DNA from: Chloroflexota bacterium
GTDB taxonomy: Bacteria > Chloroflexota > Dehalococcoidia > SM23-28-2 > JACOUE01
DNA length: 49,741 bases
Direction of reading: 5' to 3'
Assembly (NCBI GenBank): GCA_016178045.1
Contig: JACOUE010000058.1
Span: forward strand, 1 to 49,741
Within the stretch, counting starts at the first letter, position 1. Each line of letters starts with the position of its first letter. A program made the position numbers and the translations under genes. Shown one piece after another: positions 1 through 9,948 of the stretch. The notes beneath the pieces were generated by a model, which did no database searches, was not told where the DNA came from, and was given only the letters and a program-made list of their open reading frames with translations.

Positions 1-935
<935 letters not shown>

Positions 936-1089
936 CGGCCTCACCTCCCCATACAAGTAAGGCAGAGCGCCCCATAACGTGGGTCTTCGCTCTGCCTCAG
1001 CTCTGGCGGTATCCTGGTCTGGTTGAAGTAAGTTCGCTCCCTCTGTTGGTCAGCCCCAGTTTACGACTGCCGACGTAAGGCGTCAACGG
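936..1089 (-). promoter_or_regulatory. glyA 5' leader with strong hairpin
   Basis: The 154-nt gap upstream of glyA holds a perfect 10-bp stem (960-969 paired with 988-997). Inside it is a second CCCA/TGGG stem with a TAACG loop. The hairpin lies about 25 nt before the start codon on the minus strand and has no U-tract, so it is not a terminator. I could not match it to the THF, ZTP, glycine or T-box riboswitch consensus. It could be an unclassified glyA leader or only an mRNA-stabilising stem. Confidence 0.4.
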
Positions 1090-1458
1090 CTAGCCGGCCG
1101 CGAGCTCCTGGAAGAAGACCAGTCTAACGCCGTCCGGCGCGTTAACGTAGAAGAGCCGGTGGCCCCAGGGGGCGGAAGCCGTCTCGCTGGCGGAGGCGCC
1201 GCGAGCGACGAGCTCGCGGTAAGCTTCGTCGGCGTCCTCAACCTGGATGACGAGGGCGCCCAGGCCGGGGGTTTCCAGGGATCCCTGACCGGTCAGGACC
1301 TCGATTAGCCCGTTAGCTGCCCGGAATACCGTCCCCCTGCCGTGAGGGTCGTCCCAACTGGTCAAGGTGTCCAGGCCCAGGGTGTCGCGGTAGAACGCCA
1401 CCGACCGGTCGTAGTCGGATGAAGTCACGAGAGCGCGGAACTGTTCGCGGAAACGCAT
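1090..1458 (-). CDS. VOC-family (glyoxalase-like) protein
   Basis: Small single-domain vicinal-oxygen-chelate fold protein of 122 residues. It shows the paired beta-alpha-beta-beta-beta layout: an N-terminal half with SVAFYRDTLGL (typical VOC helix and turn) and a C-terminal half ending in APDGVRLVFFQE. The family includes glyoxalase I, extradiol dioxygenases and antibiotic-binding proteins. The usual metal-ligand His near the N-terminus is not obvious, so enzymatic activity is uncertain. I start at ATG 1458 because AGGAGG lies 7 nt upstream; an upstream in-frame start would add 9 poorly conserved residues. It is oriented like glyA. Substrate unknown. Confidence 0.85.
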   Translation of the reverse strand: MRFREQFRALVTSSDYDRSVAFYRDTLGLDTLTSWDDPHGRGTVFRAANGLIEVLTGQGSLETPGLGALVIQVEDADEAYRELVARGASASETASAPWGHRLFYVNAPDGVRLVFFQELAAG

Positions 1459-1507
1459 CGCACACCTCCTGGAGGTTCTCTCCACTGCTTTTACACGTTC
1501 TCGGCCG

Positions 1508-2420
1508 TTAGGATTCCGCCGACTGCTTGCGGTCGTGCTCCTGCCAGGCGAACTCGGTGAGGGCCATGAGCCCGCCCGAGACGAGGGAGTGGCCTCCGAG
1601 CAGGACGGGAACGGCGGCGGCGCGGGCGGCCCGGGTGAAGTCGCGCAGGAACGGCTCCTCGATCTGCTCGTAGCAGCCGAGGTCCGAGAGGAAGCGGTCG
1701 CGGCGGCCGGCCTACGTGGCTCCCCACGCGGCCGCTCACCAGCACCTGGCCTTCGGGGTCCGTCAGCACGTCCGCGACCCGGCGGTGGGGCTCCAGGTCT
1801 AAGTCGAGCCCCTCCAGGCAGGCGCGGAGACGGGGCCCGGCCTGGGGGTGGCCGGTCAGCTTGAGCACCGCCAGATCGGCGGGGCTGTCGATGTCGAACT
1901 GGGTGGAGACGGTGCGGGGGAGAGAGTGGACGGTGAGGCCGACGTCCTCAGCCAGGGCGCGGGCGAGGGCGTTGTCGCTGTCGACGTTTCGCAGGCGCTC
2001 CACGGCGTCGGCGGGCCGCACGGCCACAAGGTCCGAGGAGTAGGCGTTGTTGGTGACCGCCACCTCCTCCTCGCCCGCGAGGGCGCGCGCCAGTCCCACG
2101 AGCTCGTCGGCGGAGAGGAGGGGGAGGCTGCCGCCGCCCAGGTAGACGAAGCTCTCCGGCCGGTATCTCCGGACGACCTCCGTCAGCCGGTCGAGGAAGC
2201 GGAACGGCCCTTCGTCGGCGTCGATGGTGACAGCGTCGGGCGGCGGCCCGACGGCTTCAGGCGAATCGGTGGTGATGACGGCGCCGGCGTAGGCGCCGGT
2301 GGCCAGGGCGCGCTCGATAGTGTCGAGGGCGGCGGCGGCGCGGGCCCGGGCGACGTTCTCCTCGACCGCACTGCCACCCATGCCTCCCAGGAAGACGATC
2401 AGGGTCGGCGGGCCGGACAA
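1508..2420 (-). pseudogene. MobA/GT-A nucleotidyltransferase-like gene with frameshift
   Basis: The first ~230 codons read as a nucleotidyltransferase-like fold: a glycine-rich N-terminus (IVFLGGMGGSAVEE), VYLGGGSLPLLSADELV and the QFDIDSPADLAVLKL tail typical of MobA-like enzymes. Near 1690-1715 the frame breaks. The continuing frame turns arginine/proline-rich, while the next frame gives a clean protein tail (RRDRFLSDLGCYEQIEEPFL to EHDRKQSAES) ending at TAA 1508-1510. The second frame has a stop just upstream of the shift, so one indel in a GC-rich run explains both. The start is probably TTG at 2418-2420, 6 nt after AAAGGA, ten bases beyond the kinase stop. This is either a sequencing indel or a genuine pseudogene. 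Specific substrate unknown. Confidence 0.6.
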
Positions 2421-2430
2421 GTGACGTCCT

Positions 2431-3381
2431 TTACACCAGGGCGGCCCTGGCCTCGATCTTCTGCACCCGGACGCGGCGCAGGAGCCCTTCCACATCCTCG
2501 CGGTGGCACAGCTCCGTGCCGGGGTTCAGGACGGCGGCCGACCCGGCGGCGACGCCCCAGCGGAGCGACTCCTCCAGGCTGCCGCCGCGCTCCAGGTCGA
2601 AGATAACGCCGCCCAGGAAGTCGTCGCCGGAGCCGACGGCGCTGATCGCCTTGACGCGGGGGGCCAGGCTGCGCCAGCAGTCGCCGTCGCCCAGGGCGAC
2701 GGCGCCCTCGCGCCCGCGGGTGACCACGACCGTGCTCACGCCCATCGCCTGCACCTGCGCGGCGGCGACCGCGGTCGACTCCTCGTCGTCCAGGTGGCTG
2801 CCCACCAGCCGCTCGAGCTCGCGCCGATTGGCCTTCACCATCTCGGGCAGGGCGGAGACACCGGCGGCCAGGGCGGCGCCGTCGGCGTCCAGGACGGTGT
2901 GGGTCTCCATCTCCTGGCCCAGGGAGATGATGTCGTGGTAGATGGACGGGTCGAGAGGCGGCGGGATGCTGCCGGCAACCACCAGCCAGTCGTCGGTACG
3001 GAGATGCCTGCGAAGGCGGTCCATGAACCGCCCTACGAAGCGGACGTCGGTCTCCGGGCCGGGGTCGCTGAGGATGGTGTGCAGGTGGCGGGTCTCGTCT
3101 AGGATGGTGATGTTGGTCCGGGTCTCCCCTTTGGTGTGGACGAAGTCGCAGTGGATGCCCTGGGCCTGGAGGGTCTGCTCGATGTAGCGGCCGAGGCCCC
3201 CGGGGGCGAACCCCATGGCCAGGCTCTTGCCGCCCAGCTCGTGGATCACGCGGGAGACGTTGACCCCCTTGCCACCAGGGTCGAAGCGGCTGGCCTTGAT
3301 GCGGAGGGTATCGCCCGCCACGAAGCGCGGGAGCACGAGGGTCTGGTCGATGGCGGGGTTGAGGGTGACGGTGATGATCAT
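2431..3381 (-). CDS. PfkB-family sugar kinase (1-phosphofructokinase-like)
   Basis: 316-residue ribokinase/PfkB-family kinase that phosphorylates a sugar or sugar phosphate with ATP. The N-terminal block TVTLNPAIDQTL and the glycine pair in DPGGKGVNVSRV are the classic 1-phosphofructokinase/tagatose-6-phosphate kinase signature. The C-terminal VGSGDDFLGG carries the anion-hole and catalytic Asp (family GAGD). NANRREL is replaced here by KANRREL. The start chosen is ATG 3381; a start six codons upstream is possible. It is followed at once by the nucleotidyltransferase-like gene (10 nt apart) and is divergent from ligD. No PTS fructose genes are nearby, so the physiological hexose phosphate is unknown. 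Confidence 0.9.
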   Translation of the reverse strand: MIITVTLNPAIDQTLVLPRFVAGDTLRIKASRFDPGGKGVNVSRVIHELGGKSLAMGFAPGGLGRYIEQTLQAQGIHCDFVHTKGETRTNITILDETRHLHTILSDPGPETDVRFVGRFMDRLRRHLRTDDWLVVAGSIPPPLDPSIYHDIISLGQEMETHTVLDADGAALAAGVSALPEMVKANRRELERLVGSHLDDEESTAVAAAQVQAMGVSTVVVTRGREGAVALGDGDCWRSLAPRVKAISAVGSGDDFLGGVIFDLERGGSLEESLRWGVAAGSAAVLNPGTELCHREDVEGLLRRVRVQKIEARAALV

Positions 3382-3435
3382 GCTGGCCCAGCGCTCCATT
3401 GTAGAACGGCAGGGAGGGGGCTTCAAGGATTCGCC

Positions 3436-3471
3436 TTCGCTGCTATATCCGGCGCGCCCTATAATGGGACG
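3436..3471 (+). promoter_or_regulatory. ligD promoter, near-leaderless start
   Basis: A perfect -10 TATAAT at 3460-3465 lies only 9 nt before the ligD ATG (3475), with a weak TTCGCT-like -35 about 18 bp upstream. The expected transcription start (~3472) falls almost on the start codon and there is no Shine-Dalgarno sequence, so the mRNA is probably leaderless. Confidence 0.5.
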
Positions 3472-3474
3472 CAG

Positions 3475-6216
3475 ATGCTGGACGCCTACCGCAGGAAGCG
3501 TGACTTCGCCCAGACCCCGGAGCCCACGCCCGAGCCCAGAGAGCAGGACGAAGGGCCCCTGACCTTCGTAATCCAGAAGCACGCCGCCCGCCGCCTCCAC
3601 TACGACTTCCGGCTGGAGTTGGACGGCGCCCTCAAGTCGTGGTCCGTCCCCAAGGGCCCCTCGCTCAACCCAAAGGACAAGCGGCTGGCGGTGATGGTCG
3701 AGGACCACCCCCTGGACTACGCCTCGTTCGAGGGGGTGATCCCCAGGGGCCAGTACGGCGGCGGCCAGGTCATCGTCTGGGACAACGGCACCTACTCGCC
3801 GGACGAGGACGGTAAGCTCTCCTTCCACGACCGCCGGGAGGCGAGCGAGCGCCTGCGCCGGGGGCTCGCGGAGGGGAAGCTCTCCATCTTCCTGCGGGGG
3901 CACAAGCTGAAGGGCTCCTGGACGCTGGTGAGGACGAAGACCGACTGGCTCCTCATCAAGCACCAGGACGAGTTCGCCGACGACTCCCGCGACATCCTGG
4001 CCGAGGACCGCTCGATTATCTCCGGCGTCACCATCGATGACCTGAGGGCGGGGCGGCTTCCCCGCCCTACGTCCCCCGGGGTCGAGGGTCGAGGGTCGGG
4101 GGTCGCGGGCGTGCCCGGCGCGCGAAAGGCGCCCTTCCCTGAGAAAATCGCGCCGATGCTCGCCTCGCTGGCGGAAGGGCCGTTCTCCAACGCCGACTGG
4201 CTCTTTGAGCCGAAGCTGGACGGGGTGCGGGCTATCGCCCTCATCCGCGAGGGGAAGGTCACGTTGCTCAGCCGCCGGGGTCTGGACGCGACGGCGCAGC
4301 ACCCGTCGCTGGCGGAAGACCTGGCCCGCCAGCCCGACCGCGAGGTCATATTGGACGGGGAGATCGTGGCCCTGGACGAGAACGGCATTCCCAGCTTCCA
4401 GCTCCTGCAGCAGCGCCTCAACCTAACCCGCCCGCCCGACATCCGCAAGGCGGAGTCGCAGATCCCCGTCCTCTACTACGTCTTCGACCTGCTGTACCTC
4501 AACGGGTACGACCTCAGAGGGGTGACCGCTGAGCGCCGGCGCGCCCTCCTCGACCAGACCCTCGTACCCTCGGAGCGGGTGAAGTTCGTTGAGGAGTTCG
4601 GGGTGGACGGCGAGGCAGCCTACCAGATCGCGCTCGAGCACGGGCTGGAGGGGGTCGTGGCGAAGCGCCGCGACAGCGTCTACGAGTCAGGAAAGCGGTC
4701 GCGGCTCTGGCTGAAGGCGAAAGCCACGCAGAGCGACGAGTTCGTGGTCGGCGGCTACAGCCGGGGGCAGGGGAGCCGCTTCTCCACCTTCGGCGCCCTG
4801 CTGCTGGGCTATTACGAGGACGGCCGCCTGACCTACGCCGGCCACGTGGGCAGCGGCTTCAGCGACAGGATGCTGGAAGACCTGCGTAAGCGGCTCGACG
4901 GCATGAGGACCGACGACTGCCCCTTCGCCGAGCCGCCGCCGGTGAAGGACGTCACCTGGGTGCGGCCGGGGCTTGTCGTCGAGGTCAGGTACGTCCAGCG
5001 GACGGCGGACAACCGGCTGCGCGCCCCCGTCTTCATGCGCCTGCGCGAGGACAAGCCGGCGGGGGAGGTGCGCCCGTCGCCGGCCGTGGCGCCGCCGCGG
5101 TCAGAGGGTCCATCGGACCAGGGCCGGGGCCTCGAGGACGCCGTGGCCGAGGTGCTGGAGCAGTTGGAGGGCCCGAAGGAGGAGTTCACGCTCTCGGTGC
5201 AGGGGCACCGGCTGAAGGTCAGTAACCTGGACAAGGCGTTCTGGCCCGCCCTCGAGGGCCGACGCGCCCTCACCAAGCGCGACCTCCTGGTGTACCTGGC
5301 GAAGGCGGCGCCCTGCGCCCTGCCCCACCTCAAGGACCGGCCCCTCACCCTGACCCGCTACCCGGACGGCATCCACGGCGAGTCGTTCTACCAGAAGCAC
5401 TGGGACAACCCCCTGCCCAAGTTCGTGGAGACCGTCCGCCTCTACTCCTCCCACAACGAGGGCGACGTCGAGTACCTGATGATCAACAACTTCCCGACGC
5501 TGCTCTGGCTGGGCCAGCTGGCCGACATTGAGCTCCACACCTGGTACTCGCGGGTTAACCGCGAGCCGGACGCCAGGCAGCTCACCACCCGCTTCGCTGG
5601 CTCCGAGAAGGACATCGACGGCTCCGTGCTCAACTACCCCGACTTCATCGTCTTCGACCTCGACCCGTACATCTACTCGGGTCGCGAGGGCAAGGGCGAC
5701 GAGCCGGAGCTGAACCGCAAGGCCTTCGCCAAGACCTGCGAGATCGCTCTCCGCCTCAAGGAGCTGCTGGACGCTCTGTCCCTCTCGTCGTTCATCAAGA
5801 CGTCGGGCAAGACCGGCCTCCACATCTACGTCCCCATCCTGCGCCAGCTGGACTACGACACCGTCCGCTCCGCTTCGGAGACCATCGGCCGCTTCCTGCT
5901 GCGCCAGCACCCCGGCGAGATCACCATGGAGTGGACGGTGAGCAAGCGCATCGGCAAGGTCTTCCTGGACCACAACCAGAACGCCCGCGGCAAGACCCTG
6001 GCCTCCGTCTATTCGCCCCGGCCGGCGCCGGAGGCGACCGTCTCCATGCCGCTGCGCTGGGACGAGCTGGAGAAGGTCTACCCCGCCGACTTCACCATCG
6101 TCAACGCCCCCGAGCGCCTCGCCGAGGTCGGCGATTTGTGGGCCGGCATCCTCGACGCCAAGCAAGACCTCAAGGCGTTGCTGGCGAAAGCGGAAGGCGG
6201 TGATAAGCCGTCGTGA
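3475..6216 (+). CDS. ligD: ATP-dependent DNA ligase LigD (phosphoesterase-ligase-polymerase)
   Basis: Multifunctional non-homologous end-joining enzyme of 913 residues in the Pseudomonas-type domain order. The 3'-phosphoesterase domain (~20-160) keeps QKHAARRLHYDFRLE with His36, Asp44 and His78, the expected metal-centre residues. The ATP-dependent ligase (~220-540) has the nucleotidyl lysine Lys247 in EPKLDGVRA and a C-terminal OB fold. The primase/polymerase domain (~580-860) has the metal-binding pair Asp728/Asp730 in FDLDP. The linker at codons ~190-220 is low-complexity and holds an 8-bp palindrome (4046-4067) and GGTCGAG tandem repeats, possibly a small in-frame insertion. No Ku gene is visible in the window. 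The stop overlaps the next gene's GTG. Confidence 0.97.
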   Translation: MLDAYRRKRDFAQTPEPTPEPREQDEGPLTFVIQKHAARRLHYDFRLELDGALKSWSVPKGPSLNPKDKRLAVMVEDHPLDYASFEGVIPRGQYGGGQVIVWDNGTYSPDEDGKLSFHDRREASERLRRGLAEGKLSIFLRGHKLKGSWTLVRTKTDWLLIKHQDEFADDSRDILAEDRSIISGVTIDDLRAGRLPRPTSPGVEGRGSGVAGVPGARKAPFPEKIAPMLASLAEGPFSNADWLFEPKLDGVRAIALIREGKVTLLSRRGLDATAQHPSLAEDLARQPDREVILDGEIVALDENGIPSFQLLQQRLNLTRPPDIRKAESQIPVLYYVFDLLYLNGYDLRGVTAERRRALLDQTLVPSERVKFVEEFGVDGEAAYQIALEHGLEGVVAKRRDSVYESGKRSRLWLKAKATQSDEFVVGGYSRGQGSRFSTFGALLLGYYEDGRLTYAGHVGSGFSDRMLEDLRKRLDGMRTDDCPFAEPPPVKDVTWVRPGLVVEVRYVQRTADNRLRAPVFMRLREDKPAGEVRPSPAVAPPRSEGPSDQGRGLEDAVAEVLEQLEGPKEEFTLSVQGHRLKVSNLDKAFWPALEGRRALTKRDLLVYLAKAAPCALPHLKDRPLTLTRYPDGIHGESFYQKHWDNPLPKFVETVRLYSSHNEGDVEYLMINNFPTLLWLGQLADIELHTWYSRVNREPDARQLTTRFAGSEKDIDGSVLNYPDFIVFDLDPYIYSGREGKGDEPELNRKAFAKTCEIALRLKELLDALSLSSFIKTSGKTGLHIYVPILRQLDYDTVRSASETIGRFLLRQHPGEITMEWTVSKRIGKVFLDHNQNARGKTLASVYSPRPAPEATVSMPLRWDELEKVYPADFTIVNAPERLAEVGDLWAGILDAKQDLKALLAKAEGGDKPS
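4046..4110 (+). repeat. Palindrome plus GGTCGAG tandem repeats inside ligD linker
   Basis: GGGCGGGG (4046-4053) pairs perfectly with CCCCGCCC (4060-4067) around a CGGCTT loop and is followed by TACG. Imperfect repeats of GGTCGAG then run to about 4110. The insert stays in frame and encodes a Pro/Arg/Gly-rich linker between the phosphoesterase and ligase domains. The palindrome with its TACG flank resembles the hairpin between DUF47 and the PiT gene (14663-14692). Confidence 0.6.
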
Positions 6217-7136
6217 GCGGCCGCATCTACGTCGGTACGTCCACGTGGGCCGACCAGGCCCTCGTCCAGGGCGGCAACTTCTATCCGCCCGAGGCGAAGG
6301 ACACGCCATCGCGGCTGGCCCACTTCGCCCGCCATTTTGAGCTGGCGGAGGTGGACAACACCTACTACAGCCTGCCCTCGCGCCGTCTCCTTGAGCAGTG
6401 GGCCGCCGCCGTCCCGGGCGGCTTCCGCTTCAACGTGAAGGTGTTCGCGCTGCTCAGCCAGCACCCGACGCGCATCGGCTCCATCTCCGCCAAGTTCCGC
6501 GAGGAGTTGCCGCCGGAGGCGCAGAAGAAGGGCCGCGTCTACTACAAGGACGTGCCGGAACCCATCCGCGACGAGATGTGGCGCATCTTCCGCGAGAACC
6601 TCCAGCCCCTGCGCGAGGCGGGCAAGCTGGGCGCCGTCCTCATCGACTTCCCGCCCTGGTTCGTCCCCTCCGACGCCAACCGCGACTTCATCGCCCACGC
6701 CCGCCAGCGCGTGCCGGACGACCCCGTGCTGGTGCAGTTCCGCAACCCCCTGTGGGCCGCCGACGAGGAGACGGCCGCTTCGACTTTCGCCCTGCTGAGG
6801 GAGTTGCGCTGCGGCTTCGTCTGCGTCGATGAGCCGCCCGGGCTGAAGTCTAGCTTCCCGCCGGTCGTGGCGGCGACGGCGCCGGCGGCGGCGGTGCGCT
6901 TCCGCGGCCGCAACGCCGAGCGCTGGGAGGACAGGGCCGCCAGAGCCGAGGAGCGCCTCAACTGGCACTACAGCGACGAGGAGCTCGCGGAGTGGGTGCC
7001 GCGCATACGTCAGCTGGCGGAGGAGGCGGAGGAAGTGTACCTGGGGTTTAATACGAAGGCCGAGGACCAGGGGGTCGCCAACGCCCTGCGCCTCAAGGAA
7101 CTGCTGGCCTCGGCGGGGGTGGGGAAGGGTTCGTGA
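6213..7136 (+). CDS. DUF72 (YecE-like) protein
   Basis: 307-residue TIM-barrel DUF72 protein of unknown biochemical role. Recognisable blocks are the N-terminal YVGTSTWAD, FELAEVDNTYYSLPS, the VKVF segment, VDFPPW-like IDFPPWFVPS, and the C-terminal helix with YLGFNTKAEDQGVANALRL in place of the usual FNN...yA..NA. It begins with GTG inside the ligD stop codon (4-nt overlap), so the two are translationally coupled. DUF72 genes recur near DNA-repair genes, which fits this neighbourhood, but no reaction can be assigned. Confidence 0.88.
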   Translation: MSGRIYVGTSTWADQALVQGGNFYPPEAKDTPSRLAHFARHFELAEVDNTYYSLPSRRLLEQWAAAVPGGFRFNVKVFALLSQHPTRIGSISAKFREELPPEAQKKGRVYYKDVPEPIRDEMWRIFRENLQPLREAGKLGAVLIDFPPWFVPSDANRDFIAHARQRVPDDPVLVQFRNPLWAADEETAASTFALLRELRCGFVCVDEPPGLKSSFPPVVAATAPAAAVRFRGRNAERWEDRAARAEERLNWHYSDEELAEWVPRIRQLAEEAEEVYLGFNTKAEDQGVANALRLKELLASAGVGKGS

Positions 7137-7141
7137 AGGAA

Positions 7142-7170
7142 TTGACAAGGCATCCGCCAGCCGATATAAG
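7142..7170 (+). promoter_or_regulatory. Promoter of the peptide-type ABC importer
   Basis: Consensus -35 TTGACA (7142-7147), 17-bp spacer and -10 TATAAG (7165-7170, 5 of 6 matches). It lies 55 nt before the binding-protein ATG, in the gap after the DUF72 gene. Confidence 0.75.
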
Positions 7171-7224
7171 TGACGTATTGGATATTGAGGACATAACTCC
7201 AGCGCACCAGGGGGAGCCGGCGTC

Positions 7225-8943
7225 ATGAACGACGATAACTACTGGACCCGTATCTTTCGCAGGCGGATGACGCGGCGGAGCCTCCTGGGGGCGGGGGCCG
7301 CCGCGGCCGCAGGCGCTGCCGCTATCTCCCTCGTCGGTTGTGAGGATGGGGGCACCGCGCCCCGCCGCTCCCCGGGCGCCTCCGGCGAGCCCATACCCGG
7401 GGGTGTCCTCAAGCAGGGCCGCAGCATCGGCGTCCTCGGCCTTGACCCCCACACGGACATTTTCGGCCTCGACATCGTGGCCCAGATGTACAGCTTCCTC
7501 TACTCCCTCGGCAGCTCCACCGGCGCCGCCCCCGACCGCCCGGAAGAGGTGGTGTTGAACAGCCTGGCCACCAAGTTCGAGCGGCCGGACCCGGAGCACC
7601 TGGAGTACATTTTCACCATCCGGCCCGGCGTCAAGTACCACCCCAAGGAGCCGGTGGCCGGGCTGGAGGTGACCGCCGAAGACGTCAGGGCCAGCTTCCA
7701 CCGCCGCAGCACCGCCCTCACCGCCATCGACAAGCGCTTCCCCGGGGTGATCGACTTCGCCAAGAGCGAAGTGTTGCCGGGCAACGTCTTCAAGCTGGTC
7801 ACTACGCAGCCCTTCGTCCCGGCGATACCGGAGATGGCGAACCCCACCTGGGGCGTGGTCTCCACAACAGCGCTCGACCAGTTCACGTCCCTCAGCACGA
7901 GGGAGTTCGGCAGCGGCCCGTTCATGCTGGACGCGTTCATCGGCTCCGAGCGGATCTCGCTGGCCAGGCACCCCGAGTTTTTCGTGCCGGACCGCCCCCT
8001 TCTCGACGGCCGCGAGTGGATCGTGATCCAGGACAACTCTTCGCTCCTGACCGCCTTCAAGTCGGGCCAGCACGACGTTAGCGGCGCCGTCCTCGACAAG
8101 CGCACGGCCGAGGACCTCCAGAAGAACGCCAACATCGTGGTTAACAAGTTTCCCAACCTCTTCTACCCCGTCATCAATTTCCGCGTCTCGCGCCCCCCCT
8201 TCAACGACATCCGCGTCCGCGAGGCCGTCGACCTGGCGATCAACCGCGACGAGATCATCGAGCGTATACAGCAAGGTGAGGGGGTCTACAACGGCCCCAT
8301 CCAGTGGGGCCAGGAGCGGTGGGCCTTGCCCCAGGAGGAGCTGCGCCAGCTCCTCCCCTACGATCCTGACTTGGCCAAGGACAAGCTCAAGGAAGCGGGG
8401 TACGACCAGCTCAACGTCACCGTGCCCATCCCCGAGCTTCCCGGCCCGCAGATCGTGGGGGACTACGCCCTGCTGCTGCGGGAGCAGCTGAAGCGGGCGA
8501 ACATCAACATCGAGCTGGACAGCGTGGAGCTGGGGTCGTACCTCACCACGGTGCTGCTCCAGGGCAACTTCGACATGACGTTCTTCATCCACCTGCCCTA
8601 CGGCGAGCCGGACCGGCCCCTGAGCTTCTACCACAGCAAGGGCGTCACCGGGCAGTCCAACTGGACGGGGCTGAACCGCAGCCTGCCCGCCGCCCAGGAG
8701 GCGGGCTTCAGCCCCAAGGTGGACGAGCTGATCGAGGCCCAGCAGCGCGAGTTCGACCCGGTAAAGCGCAAGAAGATTATCCTCGACGTGCAGCGCCGCA
8801 TCATCCGCGAGCACGGGCCCCAGATAACGATCACCGGCAGTTACGCGTACACCGCTTTCTGGGACTACGTGAAGCTGGCAGGTCAGCCAGGGGTTGGAGG
8901 GCCGAGCATCTTCAGCTGGGATATCTGGCTGGACAAAGCCTAG
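7225..8943 (+). CDS. ABC importer substrate-binding lipoprotein, peptide/nickel type
   Basis: 572-residue extracellular solute-binding protein family 5. The N-terminus has a twin-arginine motif (TRRSLLGAG), an alanine-rich hydrophobic core and a lipobox ending at Cys39 (SLVGC), so it is probably Tat-exported as a folded lipoprotein. The mature protein has the family pattern: early PGG/GLDPH region, FTIRPGVKYHPKEPV, the VREAVDLAINRDEI segment and a C-terminal helix pattern around AQQREFDPVKRKKIILDVQ. It heads a three-gene operon with dppB/dppC-type permeases; the ligand (peptide, nickel, sugar or other) cannot be told from sequence. GGGGGAG precedes the ATG. Confidence 0.93.
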   Translation: MNDDNYWTRIFRRRMTRRSLLGAGAAAAAGAAAISLVGCEDGGTAPRRSPGASGEPIPGGVLKQGRSIGVLGLDPHTDIFGLDIVAQMYSFLYSLGSSTGAAPDRPEEVVLNSLATKFERPDPEHLEYIFTIRPGVKYHPKEPVAGLEVTAEDVRASFHRRSTALTAIDKRFPGVIDFAKSEVLPGNVFKLVTTQPFVPAIPEMANPTWGVVSTTALDQFTSLSTREFGSGPFMLDAFIGSERISLARHPEFFVPDRPLLDGREWIVIQDNSSLLTAFKSGQHDVSGAVLDKRTAEDLQKNANIVVNKFPNLFYPVINFRVSRPPFNDIRVREAVDLAINRDEIIERIQQGEGVYNGPIQWGQERWALPQEELRQLLPYDPDLAKDKLKEAGYDQLNVTVPIPELPGPQIVGDYALLLREQLKRANINIELDSVELGSYLTTVLLQGNFDMTFFIHLPYGEPDRPLSFYHSKGVTGQSNWTGLNRSLPAAQEAGFSPKVDELIEAQQREFDPVKRKKIILDVQRRIIREHGPQITITGSYAYTAFWDYVKLAGQPGVGGPSIFSWDIWLDKA

Positions 8944-8984
8944 CACAGTATCATGTAGGAGCCGAAAGAAGGCCAATCTAGCGG

Positions 8985-9938
8985 ATGCGAACCTACATCC
9001 TCCGCCGCCTCCTCCTGCTTCCCGTCATCGTCCTCGGGGTGACTATCCTCACCTTCGCCCTCTTCCGCATCGTCCCCGGCGACGCCATCGACCTGCGCTG
9101 CGGTATCTCCTGCACGGAAGAGCAGAAGCGGGAGCTGCGCGACCAGTTCGGCCTCGACCGGCCCTTCTACGTCCAGTACTTCGACTGGCTGACCGGGGTG
9201 TCCCGCGGCCACCTGGGCGAGACCGTCTTCGGCGAGGTGGAGCTGACCAAGGAGCTGCGCCATCGGCTACCTATCACCGGCGAGCTCCTTATCATGACGG
9301 TCATCTTCTCCCTCATCCTGGGCATCCCACCGGGGGTCATCTCCGCCATCCGCCCCGGCACGCCCATCGACTGGCTGGCCCGCTTCGTCAGCGTGCTCGG
9401 CCTGTCCATACCGGGATTCTGGTTAGCAACGCTCTTCATCATTTTCCCCGTCATCTGGTGGAACTGGTCGCCTCCCACGTTCGGGAGGGGCTTCGTGCCG
9501 TTCTTCGATGACCCCTGGGTCAACCTGCAGGAGTTCATGCTGCCCTCGCTTGCTTTGGGCCTGGCGACGGCGGCCGGCATTATGCGCCTCACCCGCTCGT
9601 CGCTCCTGGAGGTCATGCGCAACGACTACATCCGCACGGCCTGGTCCAAGGGCCTGAGGGAGCGGACCGTCGTCTGGCGGCACGCCCTCAAGAACGCCAT
9701 GATCCCCGTCGTCACCGTGCTCGGCCTCCAGGTCGGCGGCCTTTTGGGCGGTGCCGTGATCATCGAGTCCATCTTCGCCCTCAACGGTATGGGCGTCCTT
9801 GTGCTCCAGTCCATCGTGACACGCGAGTACTTCATAGTGCAGGGGATAACGTTCCTGGCAGCGATCGTCTACGTCACCGTGAACCTGGCGGTAGACATCA
9901 CCTACGCCTGGTTCGACCCGCGCATCCGTTATACGTAA
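8985..9938 (+). CDS. ABC transporter permease, DppB type
   Basis: 317-residue inner-membrane permease with the DppB signature N-terminus (MRTYILRRLLLLPVIVLGVT), six predicted transmembrane helices and the cytoplasmic EAA loop (RTAWSKGLRERTVVWRHALK) that docks the ATPase. A ~45-residue periplasmic loop with an acidic/Cys-bearing segment (LRCGISCTEEQ) follows helix 1. It lies 41 nt after the binding-protein gene and 10 nt before the second permease. Confidence 0.93.
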   Translation: MRTYILRRLLLLPVIVLGVTILTFALFRIVPGDAIDLRCGISCTEEQKRELRDQFGLDRPFYVQYFDWLTGVSRGHLGETVFGEVELTKELRHRLPITGELLIMTVIFSLILGIPPGVISAIRPGTPIDWLARFVSVLGLSIPGFWLATLFIIFPVIWWNWSPPTFGRGFVPFFDDPWVNLQEFMLPSLALGLATAAGIMRLTRSSLLEVMRNDYIRTAWSKGLRERTVVWRHALKNAMIPVVTVLGLQVGGLLGGAVIIESIFALNGMGVLVLQSIVTREYFIVQGITFLAAIVYVTVNLAVDITYAWFDPRIRYT

Positions 9939-9948
9939 GGAACAATCC

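Noticed and set aside
936-1089. THF or ZTP riboswitch upstream of glyA
   Set aside because: None of the consensus loop sequences of either class is present.
7093-8976. 627-codon open frame antisense to the binding-protein gene
   Set aside because: It is a shadow of a high-GC coding gene; the plus-strand frame has a signal peptide, family motifs, promoter and ribosome site.
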